Shown: positions 50,909 through 59,460, counted from the first letter of the stretch. The stretch: DNA of 64,000 nt from Armatimonadota bacterium (GCA_037138755.1 JBAXHT010000001.1:591805-655804); one strand, 5' to 3'. Made by a program: numbers and translations. The notes: generated by a model from the letters alone, not told the origin.

Positions 50909-52723
50909 ATGAGAGGCTTCGTACTAACTCTTGGTTTGGTCGCCATCGCGGCTACGGGATTGGGCCAAGGAAGCATTGGCGGATTTGGCGGGGGTATGGG
51001 TGGTGGTGGCAACGCAACCATGTCCGCAGACTTTTTGGGAAGGTTTGACAAATTTGATAAGTCATCCGACATCTCTGACTCCTCTGCCGCTCTTTTTGCG
51101 GACTCGGAGTGGAGCAAGCAAACCATGATCGCAACAGCCGGCATCGGGTGCGACTGGAAATTTGAAGGGAAAGCAGGGGAGGTCCTCGTTGCCGAAGCGA
51201 GGAGCGACGTATTTGACAGCTCGATCAAAATCTTTGACGAGAAAGGCAAACTGCTTCGAGAAAATGATGACCGTACCGAGGGCAATCAATCTCCGCTCAT
51301 AATCTACCGCTTTGAAAAAGACCAGACAATCCGATTGAATGTGGGAAGCTTCAAGAATGCATCTGGCGGAAAATTTGAACTGCGTCATCGCCTCTACCCT
51401 TCGTTCACGGTGCCTCTCGGTGGAGCCGAAACTCCTATGCCAGGAACCGAAGAAGCGGTTCAGCAAGGCGGCAAGGCGAGCCTGATCCACTTCCGATGCA
51501 AAAAAGGGCAGACATACACATACGGGACACCGACCTTCTTTGATAAGAATCATCAGTTAGCAGGAGCTTATGGATTCGCAAGATTTTTCGGCCCCTCTGG
51601 CATCAGCAAGAGCGACCTTGAGATCGTTTCCAACGGAACAAATGAATATCGAACCTTCAAGGCCCTGGCGGATGGCGACTACTTCGTTGAGTTCTATCTC
51701 AACCAAGCCTATGCCTTCGCCAAGGTTCCATTTAGCGTCGTCAAATCTGAGAACCGTGAAACAGTTGGGAAAACGAGCCACGTTGTTGCACCGCAGCAAC
51801 AGCTCATTATCAAGTTTCCCGTTGTGCCGAACGAGATCATCACCACTTCCTTTTCATGCGATCGTGAAGACGAAGTGCACTACATCGAAGGTCCTGAGAT
51901 CCCAAAGGATCAGCGAATCAGGTTTGCAAGCAGTGGTAACGGAAGCGACAACAATTGGGGTGTTTCGTCTACTTTCACTTGGTTCAGGCTCAAGAAGGAC
52001 TCGGATACTCTGGCGCGCACATTCTTTGTAAAGGGCGAAGCAATGGTGGTCCTCACAAATGAGTCGGATTCTCCAGCTAGATTCACGATTGAGAATGACT
52101 CTCAAATGCCTGAGTTTAAACCTGCGACAGACGTCGAGGCAAACTTGGCAATCGGCGAATCGCAACTCTATACCTATGAGTCAGCTAAGAACGAAATGAT
52201 GAGGCTTCGGTGCACGGGAACGACATTCAGCCTTCATATTCAAATCTTCGATTACTTCGGACGGCGTCTCAACCACTTCACCGACGAGAAGAACAACACG
52301 CCAGGCGACGACCTCTATTTCCCTGAGAAGGGCAAGTTCCTGTTTAGAGTTTCTTGCGTGGGGGACGGCGGCTCAGGAGCCTACACTCTTCGGCGCGATC
52401 CGATAGGAACTACTGCGCTCATCCTCGGTCAGAAGGCAAATCTTCTGCTCGATGGAAAGAGTTTTGGAGTGTATGAAGTAGCTTTGGAGGCCGGGAAGCG
52501 ATACAGCCTCACGTCCGATTTCAGCTCCGGTAGTGCCACGTTCATGACGATGTTCGAGGATGGCGTTGTCCTTCGCCCGAACTCCCACCAGTACGACAAC
52601 ATCCGAACCGATATCCTCAAAGTCGAGAAGTCTGGCAAGTACCGCATCTGGGTACGCGGTGGTGGAAACGCGAACGTGACCTTCAAGATCACCCCCTACA
52701 AACCACCTACGATCGACGACTAG
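50909..52723 (+). CDS. Secreted protein with PPC-like beta domains
   Basis: 604 residues from ATG 50909, where a signal peptide (MRGFVLTLGLVAIAATGLG) starts; the longer frame from 50789 overlaps gyrB and is rejected. A Gly-rich segment (GGFGGGMGGGG) follows. At least three jelly-roll units resembling bacterial pre-peptidase C-terminal (PPC) domains are seen (IKIFDEKGKLLRENDDR; IQIFDYFGRRLNHFTDE; the last near the C-terminus). No catalytic domain is visible. It is probably a surface or extracellular structural/binding protein. Confidence 0.72.
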   Translation: MRGFVLTLGLVAIAATGLGQGSIGGFGGGMGGGGNATMSADFLGRFDKFDKSSDISDSSAALFADSEWSKQTMIATAGIGCDWKFEGKAGEVLVAEARSDVFDSSIKIFDEKGKLLRENDDRTEGNQSPLIIYRFEKDQTIRLNVGSFKNASGGKFELRHRLYPSFTVPLGGAETPMPGTEEAVQQGGKASLIHFRCKKGQTYTYGTPTFFDKNHQLAGAYGFARFFGPSGISKSDLEIVSNGTNEYRTFKALADGDYFVEFYLNQAYAFAKVPFSVVKSENRETVGKTSHVVAPQQQLIIKFPVVPNEIITTSFSCDREDEVHYIEGPEIPKDQRIRFASSGNGSDNNWGVSSTFTWFRLKKDSDTLARTFFVKGEAMVVLTNESDSPARFTIENDSQMPEFKPATDVEANLAIGESQLYTYESAKNEMMRLRCTGTTFSLHIQIFDYFGRRLNHFTDEKNNTPGDDLYFPEKGKFLFRVSCVGDGGSGAYTLRRDPIGTTALILGQKANLLLDGKSFGVYEVALEAGKRYSLTSDFSSGSATFMTMFEDGVVLRPNSHQYDNIRTDILKVEKSGKYRIWVRGGGNANVTFKITPYKPPTIDD

Positions 52724-52726
52724 CGA

Positions 52727-52732
52727 CATAAT
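52727..52732 (+). promoter_or_regulatory. -10-like hexamer CATAAT, leaderless start of pyrD
   Basis: CATAAT is exactly 6 nt before GTG 52739. Confidence 0.55.
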
Positions 52733-52738
52733 ATCTCC

Positions 52739-53788
52739 GTGGATTTGTACGCCTCGATCTTGCGCCCGCTCGCGTTCCGGATGGACCCTGAGCGGGTGCA
52801 TCACCTGGCGATGACTCTCGTCCAAAAAGGGCTGATCCCGGGCCGATCCACCCCGCTCGAGAAAGATCCTGTCGATCTATTCGGAGTCCATTTTCCCAAC
52901 CGAATTGGACTTGCTGCGGGCCTCGATAAGAACGCGGTTGCCCTAAACCAGTGGCACAAGTTCGGATTCGGATACGTCGAAATTGGCACCATCACCTGGC
53001 ACCCTCAACCCGGTAACGACAAGCCGCGCATGTTTCGCCTCCCAAGCGATAAAGCGATTATCAACCGAATGGGCTTCAATAACGACGGAGCTATCGCAGT
53101 CGCTGAGAGGCTCTCCCGCTCCGCCAGCCGCATTCCCGTCGGAATCAACCTCGGAAAGTCTAAAATCACCTCGCTCGAAGAAGCGCACGAGGACTACAAA
53201 AAGAGCTACGAAGTCCTCCAAAGCTTCGGCGACTACTTTGTCATCAACGTCAGCAGCCCAAACACCCCCGGCCTGCGCTCGCTCCAAGACGCTGATTCAC
53301 TGAGAAGAATCTTTCAAACCCTCCGCGAAGTCAACGACAAGCGCCCCCTTTTCGTCAAAGTCGCCCCCGACCTCGAAGACGAAGCCATAGACGACGTCCT
53401 CAAAGTCGCCGTCGAAGCCAACCTCACCGGAATCATCGCCACCAACACCACCATCCGCCGCGACATGCTCCCGGGCCTTGCCCAGCCAACCAGCCGGCAC
53501 ATCAGCAATTCCCTCCTGGGCGGTGGACTCTCTGGCACCAACGGCATCAACCGCAACATCACCGCTCACCAACAAGGCGGCCTCTCTGGAGCGCCGCTTC
53601 TTCAGCGTTCTAACGAAGTGCTCGCAAGGCTCAAATCCAACGCCCCCGACAACCTCGTCCTCATCGGCGTCGGCGGAATCTTCACGGCGGAGGATTACTT
53701 GTCCAAACGCGCTTTGGGTGCCGATCTTGTCCAGCTCTACACCGGCTGGATCTATGGTGGTCCCGGGTTGGTACCCAAGCTCTTCTAG
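52739..53788 (+). CDS. pyrD: Dihydroorotate dehydrogenase (quinone), class 2
   Basis: 349 residues from a GTG. The N-terminal helical quinone-tunnel segment (RPLAFRMDPERVHHLAM) marks the membrane-associated class 2. NRIGLAAGLDKN, INVSSPNTPGLR and KVAPDLEDE form the FMN/orotate site. It oxidises dihydroorotate in pyrimidine synthesis, passing electrons to quinone. It stands alone, overlapping the convergent TauE/SafE gene by 4 bases. Confidence 0.95.
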   Translation: MDLYASILRPLAFRMDPERVHHLAMTLVQKGLIPGRSTPLEKDPVDLFGVHFPNRIGLAAGLDKNAVALNQWHKFGFGYVEIGTITWHPQPGNDKPRMFRLPSDKAIINRMGFNNDGAIAVAERLSRSASRIPVGINLGKSKITSLEEAHEDYKKSYEVLQSFGDYFVINVSSPNTPGLRSLQDADSLRRIFQTLREVNDKRPLFVKVAPDLEDEAIDDVLKVAVEANLTGIIATNTTIRRDMLPGLAQPTSRHISNSLLGGGLSGTNGINRNITAHQQGGLSGAPLLQRSNEVLARLKSNAPDNLVLIGVGGIFTAEDYLSKRALGADLVQLYTGWIYGGPGLVPKLF

Positions 53789-54546
53789 AGTGCCACTCGC
53801 CAGATGTAGTATCCCGTCATCAGAAACCCGTAAACCGCGATCCAGCGGCGCATCTTGTCTGGGTCAACCCTCAAGGACCATCGCGCTGCCAAGAACCCTC
53901 CCGCAAATCCACCGCAAGCCAGCGGGTACGCCTCCGGAGTCATCACCAGCCCCTTTGAAACAAAAACCAACGAGCAAAACAGGTTGATAATCGACCCGAG
54001 CCAGTTCTTTACCGCGTTCAGTTCGTGCGTCGTCCCCTCCATGTAAAGGGCGAATGTCGCGAGCATCATGATTCCCATTCCCGCCCCGAAGTAGCCTCCG
54101 TAGCAGGCAACCAAAAACTGCAAGACAATCCCTGCCCAAACAGGAATCACATGATGGTCCTTGGCCGCTAGCATCGCCTTCACCTTTGGCTGAAACCATA
54201 GAAGCAACGCGGCGAGCAGAATGAGAAAGGGCACAATCACCTTAAACGACTTATCGGAAGTGTTCAAGAGCAGGGCCGCTCCGCACAACGACCCCAGAAC
54301 CGTAGGCAACGCCAAGACTTTTAAGAACTTCGCGGTCTGCGGAAGCTGCTTGATGAACCCCAACCCCCCTGCAAACGAACCCGGAAACAGCCCAACTGCA
54401 TTGGTCGCATTTGCCACTCGATCCCCGATTCCCATTCCGAGGGTTAGGTAAGGAAAGCTGATCAGTGACCCGCCTCCGGCAACGCTATTGATCCCCGAAG
54501 CCACGGCTCCAGTGGCAAAGAGGAGCAGCGCATCGACTGGTGACAT
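53785..54546 (-). CDS. TauE/SafE family sulfite exporter-like membrane protein
   Basis: 253 residues with about eight hydrophobic helices. The family repeats are seen: GINSVAGGGSLISFPYL near residue 20 and YGGYFGAGMGIMMLA in the second half, both Gly-rich half-helices. Family members move organosulfur or sulfite anions; the substrate is not predictable. TAATCT lies 9 nt before the ATG. Confidence 0.9.
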   Translation of the reverse strand: MSPVDALLLFATGAVASGINSVAGGGSLISFPYLTLGMGIGDRVANATNAVGLFPGSFAGGLGFIKQLPQTAKFLKVLALPTVLGSLCGAALLLNTSDKSFKVIVPFLILLAALLLWFQPKVKAMLAAKDHHVIPVWAGIVLQFLVACYGGYFGAGMGIMMLATFALYMEGTTHELNAVKNWLGSIINLFCSLVFVSKGLVMTPEAYPLACGGFAGGFLAARWSLRVDPDKMRRWIAVYGFLMTGYYIWRVAL

Positions 54547-54672
54547 GTAGAAATCAGATTAGCAGGATTTGCCGCATCCTCGCGATCGAGGGGTGTGTAG
54601 TCTGTACTGTAACTGATTGATCTGCAAATTTGTCACGTAAGCCAGTCAGGTTCGAATCTTCCGCTGACCATC

Positions 54673-55059
54673 ATGTTCATTGGTGTCATTGTCGTGATCG
54701 TCTTCGCCATGTGGAGCTACGGGCGGAAAGAGCAAGCTCGCTCCGATTCTGACTCAGCAATGGCTTCGCTTCGCCAAAAGCCGAACGACTCGACTCGATA
54801 CATTGAAGCCCTCCAAGCCGCCGACGAACTCGCTGATCGGACCCGCCCCAATAATTCGGATCGCGACACCTGGCGCCGATCCGTCCGCAATGAAGTAGAA
54901 CTTATCCGACTTCAATCCGCCAAGGCAGCACTCGCTCAGGAGAAAGAAGCCGTCGAGGCACGGCTCAGGAAACAAGCGTCTCTTTACGAGCGAACCTCAT
55001 CACACACGATGAGTTTGCAGAACGGAAGGATGAAATCCTTTGCGATGTATGATCGGTAA
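54673..55059 (+). CDS. Membrane-anchored coiled-coil hypothetical protein
   Basis: 128 residues, no family recognised. One N-terminal membrane helix (MFIGVIVVIVFAMWSYG) is followed by a charged helical region likely to form a coiled coil. It converges on the ECF sigma gene (62 bases between stops). It has no zinc-binding anti-sigma motif, so it is not an obvious anti-sigma factor. No clear ribosome site precedes the ATG. Confidence 0.5.
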   Translation: MFIGVIVVIVFAMWSYGRKEQARSDSDSAMASLRQKPNDSTRYIEALQAADELADRTRPNNSDRDTWRRSVRNEVELIRLQSAKAALAQEKEAVEARLRKQASLYERTSSHTMSLQNGRMKSFAMYDR

Positions 55060-55120
55060 AGCCGGCTGCCCAAGCTCGGACCGTGCGTACGCCCCGAGCT
55101 TTGCGAGTTGAGTGCGTAAC

Positions 55121-55720
55121 TCAGCGAGTAGAACTCAAAGACTGGGCCACCCGGTTCGCCTCAAGTTTCGCCCTCAGAGCCTTATGGGTTCGGTGAAGGC
55201 GAGAACGAATAGTTCCGACAGGAGCACCCATCCGATCAGCGATTTCTTGGTAAGGGACCTGTTCAACGTCGGCGAGTTGGATGAGTTCGCGTTGTTCTTC
55301 GGTCAGGCTTGCCAGAGCCGCTTGGAGGGGTTCGCTGAACGAGGAGTCAAGGAGGACGTCTTCGGGCGAAGGACCGTCGTCGGCGACTTCGAAGCGCATC
55401 GAGTCTCCACCGACTTCCGTTGGAAGTGAGGCATCGTAGGAGACGGTCTGCACTCGGCGTCGTCGATTGCGAAGAAGGTCGAGATACAAGCGAGTGACGA
55501 TTCGGAAGATCCAGTTCTCGAATGGACGGTCGCCCTCGTACTCATTAAACGATCGGTACGCTCGGAAGTAAGCCTCCTGGGTCAGATCTTCAGCGTCTGG
55601 CCGACTGCCCGAGAGCCGGTAAGCCATGTTGTAAACCTTCCGATACGTTTGCTCCATCAGTTCGTTGAACCGCTTCGAGTCACTTTCGCTAGCATTCAGG
55701 GTCATGTTCATGGTCGTCAT
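55121..55720 (-). CDS. ECF-type RNA polymerase sigma factor
   Basis: 199 residues. Region 2 (DLTQEAYFRAYRSF...WIFRIVTRLYLDLLR) binds the -10 element. Region 4 (LTEEQRELIQLADVEQVPYQEIADRMGAPVGTIRSRLHR, split here at QLADV) carries the -35-binding HTH. Length is that of group 4 sigma factors. No anti-sigma gene is adjacent. AAGGAG lies 11 nt before the ATG. A GGAAC-N17-CGTT element 30 bases upstream suggests that it transcribes its own gene. Confidence 0.93.
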   Translation of the reverse strand: MTTMNMTLNASESDSKRFNELMEQTYRKVYNMAYRLSGSRPDAEDLTQEAYFRAYRSFNEYEGDRPFENWIFRIVTRLYLDLLRNRRRRVQTVSYDASLPTEVGGDSMRFEVADDGPSPEDVLLDSSFSEPLQAALASLTEEQRELIQLADVEQVPYQEIADRMGAPVGTIRSRLHRTHKALRAKLEANRVAQSLSSTR

Positions 55721-55750
55721 TTTCAGGTTTTCTCCTTGTATGTAAGGTGT

Positions 55751-55776
55751 AACGCTTCACTCGGCAAAACCGTTCC
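55751..55776 (-). promoter_or_regulatory. ECF-type promoter motif GGAAC-N17-CGTT (autoregulation)
   Basis: On the minus strand GGAAC (55776-55772) and CGTT (55754-55751) are 17 bases apart, the usual form of ECF sigma promoters. It lies just upstream of the sigma gene. The same motif with identical spacing occurs at 57064-57089. Confidence 0.65.
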
Positions 55777-55821
55777 ATGTATTTTACACTTTTTGTGTGA
55801 AGTCACTTGAGTCTATTGGAC

Positions 55822-56739
55822 TCAATCGTCCGAAATCCCCCCGCCCGTCGGATTGAACTTCTCATACCCTGAGGGCAAAGTGAACGGACGTTTTGGCTCG
55901 AAGAACCGCCAGGCCGATTGGCAGATCCTGCGGAGGGTCACTTCGCCTTCGTTCTCGGAGGTCCAACGCTGGTCCTTCTGGTCGTCGGTGTACAAAGCTA
56001 AGGCATAGGGTCGAGAAGCATAAACAATCGCCACCTCGCTTCGCGAGCGGTTGATGGCTCCGCTCTTGGCGCAGACCTTCACGTCGATCGGTGAGGCGGC
56101 GATGGCGATGTCGTCCCAATACTGCCTGCCCAGAATGCGAAGGAGTTTCTCGCAGACGGCTGGGCTCGCGGCCTTGCGGCGATAGAGCAATTCAAAGAGG
56201 CGAACCTGTTCGCGCGGGGTGGTCATGCCCCAGCCCCACTTTTTGCCTAGCTCGGCGGTTTCAGGAGTTCGGTCCTTCCAGTGCCCGAGAATCTGGGTGT
56301 TAAGGAGCCCCAGCGACGCCATACGCTCGTTGATCTTCTTGCTACCAATCCAATCCTGAACCTGCATTGTGGCGGTGTTGTCGCTCACCCCGATCATCAG
56401 GTTCACGTAGCCATCGAGATCCAGCGAAACTCCTTCGCGCATCGGGTAAGTCCACATGCTTGACTGTCTTTCCTTCAGGGGCATCAGTTGCTTCTTGTCT
56501 GACATCTTGAGTTTGCCTTCATCCACTTGGCAAAGAGCTTCGAGCGCGACGCTGGTTTTTATCGTTGATGCACTCGGAAATCGCTCAGTGCCCCGGAGAT
56601 CGATACGCTCGCCCGTGGATAGATCGGCAATGCAGTAGCCGATGCGACCCTGAAAAGGTTTGCAGAGTGCATCTAGCTCGACTTTTAGCGCAGGAAGCCC
56701 TTTGGGAGCAAGAACGAGAGCGGCGACGACGGGAACCAT
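55822..56739 (-). CDS. Class A beta-lactamase-like serine hydrolase
   Basis: 305 residues from ATG 56739; the frame extends to 56841, but a terminator and TATGAT 6 nt upstream fix the start. A short signal-like N-terminus (MVPVVAALVLAPKGLPA) precedes S58-T-I-K61 (SxxK), S119-D-N121 (SDN) and K225-S-G227 (KTG-like). A possible Glu166 equivalent lies in PETAEL but is uncertain. Class A enzymes hydrolyse penicillins; chromosomal relatives may act on cell-wall peptides. Confidence 0.88.
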   Translation of the reverse strand: MVPVVAALVLAPKGLPALKVELDALCKPFQGRIGYCIADLSTGERIDLRGTERFPSASTIKTSVALEALCQVDEGKLKMSDKKQLMPLKERQSSMWTYPMREGVSLDLDGYVNLMIGVSDNTATMQVQDWIGSKKINERMASLGLLNTQILGHWKDRTPETAELGKKWGWGMTTPREQVRLFELLYRRKAASPAVCEKLLRILGRQYWDDIAIAASPIDVKVCAKSGAINRSRSEVAIVYASRPYALALYTDDQKDQRWTSENEGEVTLRRICQSAWRFFEPKRPFTLPSGYEKFNPTGGGISDD

Positions 56740-56745
56740 ACGGTT

Positions 56746-56751
56746 ATCATA
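56746..56751 (-). promoter_or_regulatory. -10-like hexamer TATGAT, leaderless start of beta-lactamase gene
   Basis: TATGAT on the minus strand lies exactly 6 nt before ATG 56739 and directly after the terminator of the upstream small gene. Confidence 0.6.
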
Positions 56752-56754
56752 ACC

Positions 56755-56787
56755 AAAAACTCCCGACCGCTTTCGCGGATCGGGAGT
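56755..56787 (-). terminator. Rho-independent terminator of the small ORF
   Basis: Minus-strand stem ACTCCCGA / TCGGGAGT plus an inner CCGC/GCGG stem (one bulged base), GAAA loop, and a TTTTT tail. It ends a transcript coming from above 56790, where the only candidate is the 55-codon ORF. Confidence 0.85.
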
Positions 56788-56797
56788 AAGTTCTGGT

Positions 56798-56965
56798 TCA
56801 GCCGCGCCATCTCCACATGGGTGAGAAGACGGCGTTGCCAAGTTCGTCCATCTGGTCCACGAAGCTTGCCCTTTCAGCGCGCTTCGGGAGCGCGAAGCGT
56901 ATCACTCGCTTCATCGGTTTTGGCAACACCAGATAGGTGCGGCGCATCAATGTTGTAACGACCAT
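56798..56965 (-). CDS. Small basic protein, 55 aa, in its own transcription unit
   Basis: Not a recognised family. AAGGAGG lies 4 nt before the ATG, the strongest ribosome site in the window. The N-terminal half is basic (MRRTYLVLPKPMKRVIRFAL) and the C-terminal half is acidic then Trp/Arg-rich (FVDQMDELGN, MWRWRG). There is no signal peptide or membrane helix. An ECF promoter motif (57064-57089), a ~90-nt leader with a hairpin and a strong terminator frame it. It is probably a target of the nearby ECF sigma factor; its function is unknown. Confidence 0.7.
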   Translation of the reverse strand: MVVTTLMRRTYLVLPKPMKRVIRFALPKRAERASFVDQMDELGNAVFSPMWRWRG

Positions 56966-57008
56966 AAAACCTCCTTATAGTCGAGGTGCCAATGTCCTTG
57001 GCTTTTGG

Positions 57009-57030
57009 ACTGGACGAAGCATTGTCCAGT
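57009..57030 (-). other. Leader hairpin upstream of the small ORF
   Basis: A 7-bp inverted repeat ACTGGAC / GTCCAGT with an 8-nt loop lies in the predicted leader between the ECF promoter motif and the small ORF. It could be a stabilising or regulatory element; no T-run follows it. Confidence 0.4.
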
Positions 57031-57063
57031 TGTCCTGGCTCATCAGCGAGCCTACTTTCTTTC

Positions 57064-57089
57064 TACGATGAGGACCACAAGTGCGTTCC
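57064..57089 (-). promoter_or_regulatory. ECF-type promoter motif GGAAC-N17-CGTA of the small ORF
   Basis: On the minus strand GGAAC (57089-57085) and CGTA (57067-57064) are 17 bases apart, the same spacing as the motif before the sigma gene. It sits just after the end of the response regulator gene. Confidence 0.6.
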
Positions 57090-57109
57090 TCAGATAAGAT
57101 TATGGCTGA

Positions 57110-58294
57110 TCAGGCGGCTTTCTGAACCCGCTCGGGGAGAAGCTTAACTTCCAGTTCTGTGGCAGAACTTGGTGCGAGCACCATGGCTCGCTCAACCGTG
57201 TTCTCGAGTTCTCGCACATTACCGGGCCAGTAGTAGTGCTCCAAGGCCTCTCGGGCTTGCGGGCCGATTGCCAATGGTTCACGCTGATTCTCAGCCGCGA
57301 ATTTGTGCATAAACATCTCAGCGAGGGGGACGATATCCTCAATTCGCTCCCTTAGAGCCGGTATTTTGATCTCTACAACTTGGAGTCGGTAAAGCAGGTC
57401 AAGTCGGAACGTGCCCGCGTCCACTGCGGCGTTGAGGTCTCTGTGAGTAGCGGTGACTAATCTCACGTCAATCTTGGTTGGCTTTGTCGATCCAAGTCTC
57501 TCGATCTCTCTTTCTTGCAAGACTCGCAGGAGTTTGACCTGGACCGTGTGAGGGATTTCTCCAATTTCGTCAAGGAAAAGGGTTCCTTGTTCGGCAGCTT
57601 CGAAGCGTCCAACTTTGGAGCCGTTTGCACCGGTGAACGCGCCCTTTTCGTATCCGAAGAGTTCCGATTCAAGCAGTGTTTCAGGGAGCGCGGCGCAACT
57701 CACGGCAACGAACGGTTTCTTCGCTCGGCCGCTCAGCGTGTGCAGAGCGTTGGCGACAACTTCCTTTCCAACACCACTTTCGCCTCCGATCATGATCGTT
57801 GCTCGCGAGTCGGCGACTTGCTTGACGGTCTCCAGCACCTGGCGCATCGAATCGGAAACGGCCAAAAACGGCTCGCCACCAAGAGCACTTTTCTTTGCTT
57901 TGCGCACCTGCTTCTTGGGCTCGTTGCCTTGGTCAATCGCGCTTGCAACCACCTTTTTGAGCTGCTCTAAATCGAATGGTTTTGTGATGTACTCAAATGC
58001 CCCATTTCGGATGGCGGCCACAGCTTGAGGAATCGTTCCGAAGGCGGTCATGATGATGACGGGAATCTCAGGAGCCGCTTCATTAATGAGTCGTTGGAGT
58101 TCGTAGCCCGTCATTCCGGGCATGGTGACGTCAGTGATGACGGCGTCGAAGCGCTGCTTCTCTAGCTCCATGAGCGCGTTTCTCCCATCTTCTGCGGTTA
58201 CAGCGTCATATCCGACTTTCTCGAAAGCCATCTGCAAGATGCGGCGAATGTTCAGTTCGTCGTCTACGATCAGGATCTGGGGTTTCTTGCTCAT
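57110..58294 (-). CDS. NtrC-family response regulator lacking a DNA-binding domain
   Basis: 394 residues. A receiver domain with phospho-acceptor Asp55 (ITDVTMPG) leads to a sigma-54-activating AAA+ ATPase: GESGVGKE Walker A at 171-178, GAFTGA loop at 218-223 (contacts sigma-54), LFLDEIGE Walker B. The protein stops soon after the ATPase lid (PERVQKAA), so the C-terminal Fis-type HTH of most NtrC proteins is missing. It would have to activate from solution or bind DNA through a partner. It overlaps the kinase gene by ATGA. Confidence 0.93.
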   Translation of the reverse strand: MSKKPQILIVDDELNIRRILQMAFEKVGYDAVTAEDGRNALMELEKQRFDAVITDVTMPGMTGYELQRLINEAAPEIPVIIMTAFGTIPQAVAAIRNGAFEYITKPFDLEQLKKVVASAIDQGNEPKKQVRKAKKSALGGEPFLAVSDSMRQVLETVKQVADSRATIMIGGESGVGKEVVANALHTLSGRAKKPFVAVSCAALPETLLESELFGYEKGAFTGANGSKVGRFEAAEQGTLFLDEIGEIPHTVQVKLLRVLQEREIERLGSTKPTKIDVRLVTATHRDLNAAVDAGTFRLDLLYRLQVVEIKIPALRERIEDIVPLAEMFMHKFAAENQREPLAIGPQAREALEHYYWPGNVRELENTVERAMVLAPSSATELEVKLLPERVQKAA

Positions 58295-59454
58295 GCGGCT
58301 TCTTCGTAATTATCGGCAAACTGAACCCGAAAGCTGGAGCCTTCACCGACTTTTGAATCGACAACAATGGCTCCCGCGTGAGCAGAGATGATCTTTTGGC
58401 AGTTACTGAGTCCGAGTCCTGTACCTTTGGGTTTGCTCGTGAAGAACGGCTGGAAGAGCTTGGAGAGCGTTTCTGTGTCCATTCCGCTCCCTGTGTCGCT
58501 GACCGAAAATCCCCGTGGAAGAATCTGAATGGTCACGGCGCCACCCGAGTTAGTAGCTTGCAAGGCATTGAGCATCAGATTCTGCATTACCCGTTCAATC
58601 TGGTGCCGGTCTCCAAGAACTGGGGTAGAGTCGCCAAAGATCCTGAGCTCGACGGATGACTCCCAAAACTCGTGTTGGTGGATCTCGCGCAGCTTAGTGG
58701 CGATGACGAAGAGGTCAACCGGACCAAAGTTGGGCTCAATTGGTCTCGCGAAATCGAGAAATTGATTGCACAACTCGGAGAGCTTTACTGCCTCTTCTTC
58801 GACCATGTGGGCGAGTTCCACCGCCTGGTCTGGCATCGAGACGATGAGCTGGGCTGCCGACCTGATTCCGGTGAGCGGATTTTTGATCTCGTGAGCAATT
58901 GCAGCGGTCATCTGACCAATTTCGGCGAGCCTTCGCACCCGGTTAACTTCTTTCATGTCTCCGAGGTGTTTCCAGTTCGCGACGGCAAGTGAAATGTTTC
59001 GGGCGAGGGTGTTCGCCTTTTTGAGGTCGTGCTCGTCGAACGGTAGGTCCTGATCTCTCCGGGCGAGGTTAAGAACACCAAGTTTTTCATGCGAAGTCGT
59101 GAGTGGAACAACCATCGCCGAGGAGATTTCCTTTCGTGTCTGCTGAATCCGGTTCGCAAGGAGCGGGTTGTCCGACGGATCTTCGACGAGCATTGGGAGG
59201 CCGTGCAAAAGGGCAGAGCCAGCAATTCCCTTGCCAACCTCAATCACCGCGGTTTCGGCAACCGGAACTCCGACCGATGCCCGGCACCGTATTGTCCCTT
59301 TCTCGTCGGCAACAAAGAGTGAAGCTACCGGAGCATCAAACCACTCTGCAACGCGTTGGAGAATGGTGTCCAAGTACTCCTCAATCCGATCGCCGTCCAA
59401 CGGCGGAAAATCAAAGAGCGACCATAGGTCTGGCATAGATTGAGGACGACTCAC
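58291..59454 (-). CDS. GAF-domain sensor histidine kinase
   Basis: 387 residues from a GTG. Residues ~25-165 form a GAF sensor domain. His188 in AAIAHEIKNPLTG is the phosphorylation site. The HATPase domain has NLMLNALQAT, VSDTGSGM and GTGLGLSNC. No membrane helix is present, so it senses a cytoplasmic signal. It pairs with the downstream sigma-54 response regulator (ATGA overlap). GATAAC 6 nt upstream supports the GTG start. Confidence 0.94.
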   Translation of the reverse strand: MSRPQSMPDLWSLFDFPPLDGDRIEEYLDTILQRVAEWFDAPVASLFVADEKGTIRCRASVGVPVAETAVIEVGKGIAGSALLHGLPMLVEDPSDNPLLANRIQQTRKEISSAMVVPLTTSHEKLGVLNLARRDQDLPFDEHDLKKANTLARNISLAVANWKHLGDMKEVNRVRRLAEIGQMTAAIAHEIKNPLTGIRSAAQLIVSMPDQAVELAHMVEEEAVKLSELCNQFLDFARPIEPNFGPVDLFVIATKLREIHQHEFWESSVELRIFGDSTPVLGDRHQIERVMQNLMLNALQATNSGGAVTIQILPRGFSVSDTGSGMDTETLSKLFQPFFTSKPKGTGLGLSNCQKIISAHAGAIVVDSKVGEGSSFRVQFADNYEEAA

Positions 59455-59460
59455 AGAATT

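Noticed and set aside
54601-54672. A tRNA-like 3' end (GGTTCGAATC followed by GCTGACCA) before the gene at 54673
   Set aside because: The T stem has two mismatches, no matching 5' acceptor strand exists upstream, and the candidate anticodon loop has no paired stem.
54673-55059. The membrane coiled-coil protein as anti-sigma factor for the ECF sigma gene
   Set aside because: It is convergent, lacks a zinc-binding or cytoplasmic anti-sigma domain on the N-terminal side, and does not share a transcript with the sigma gene.
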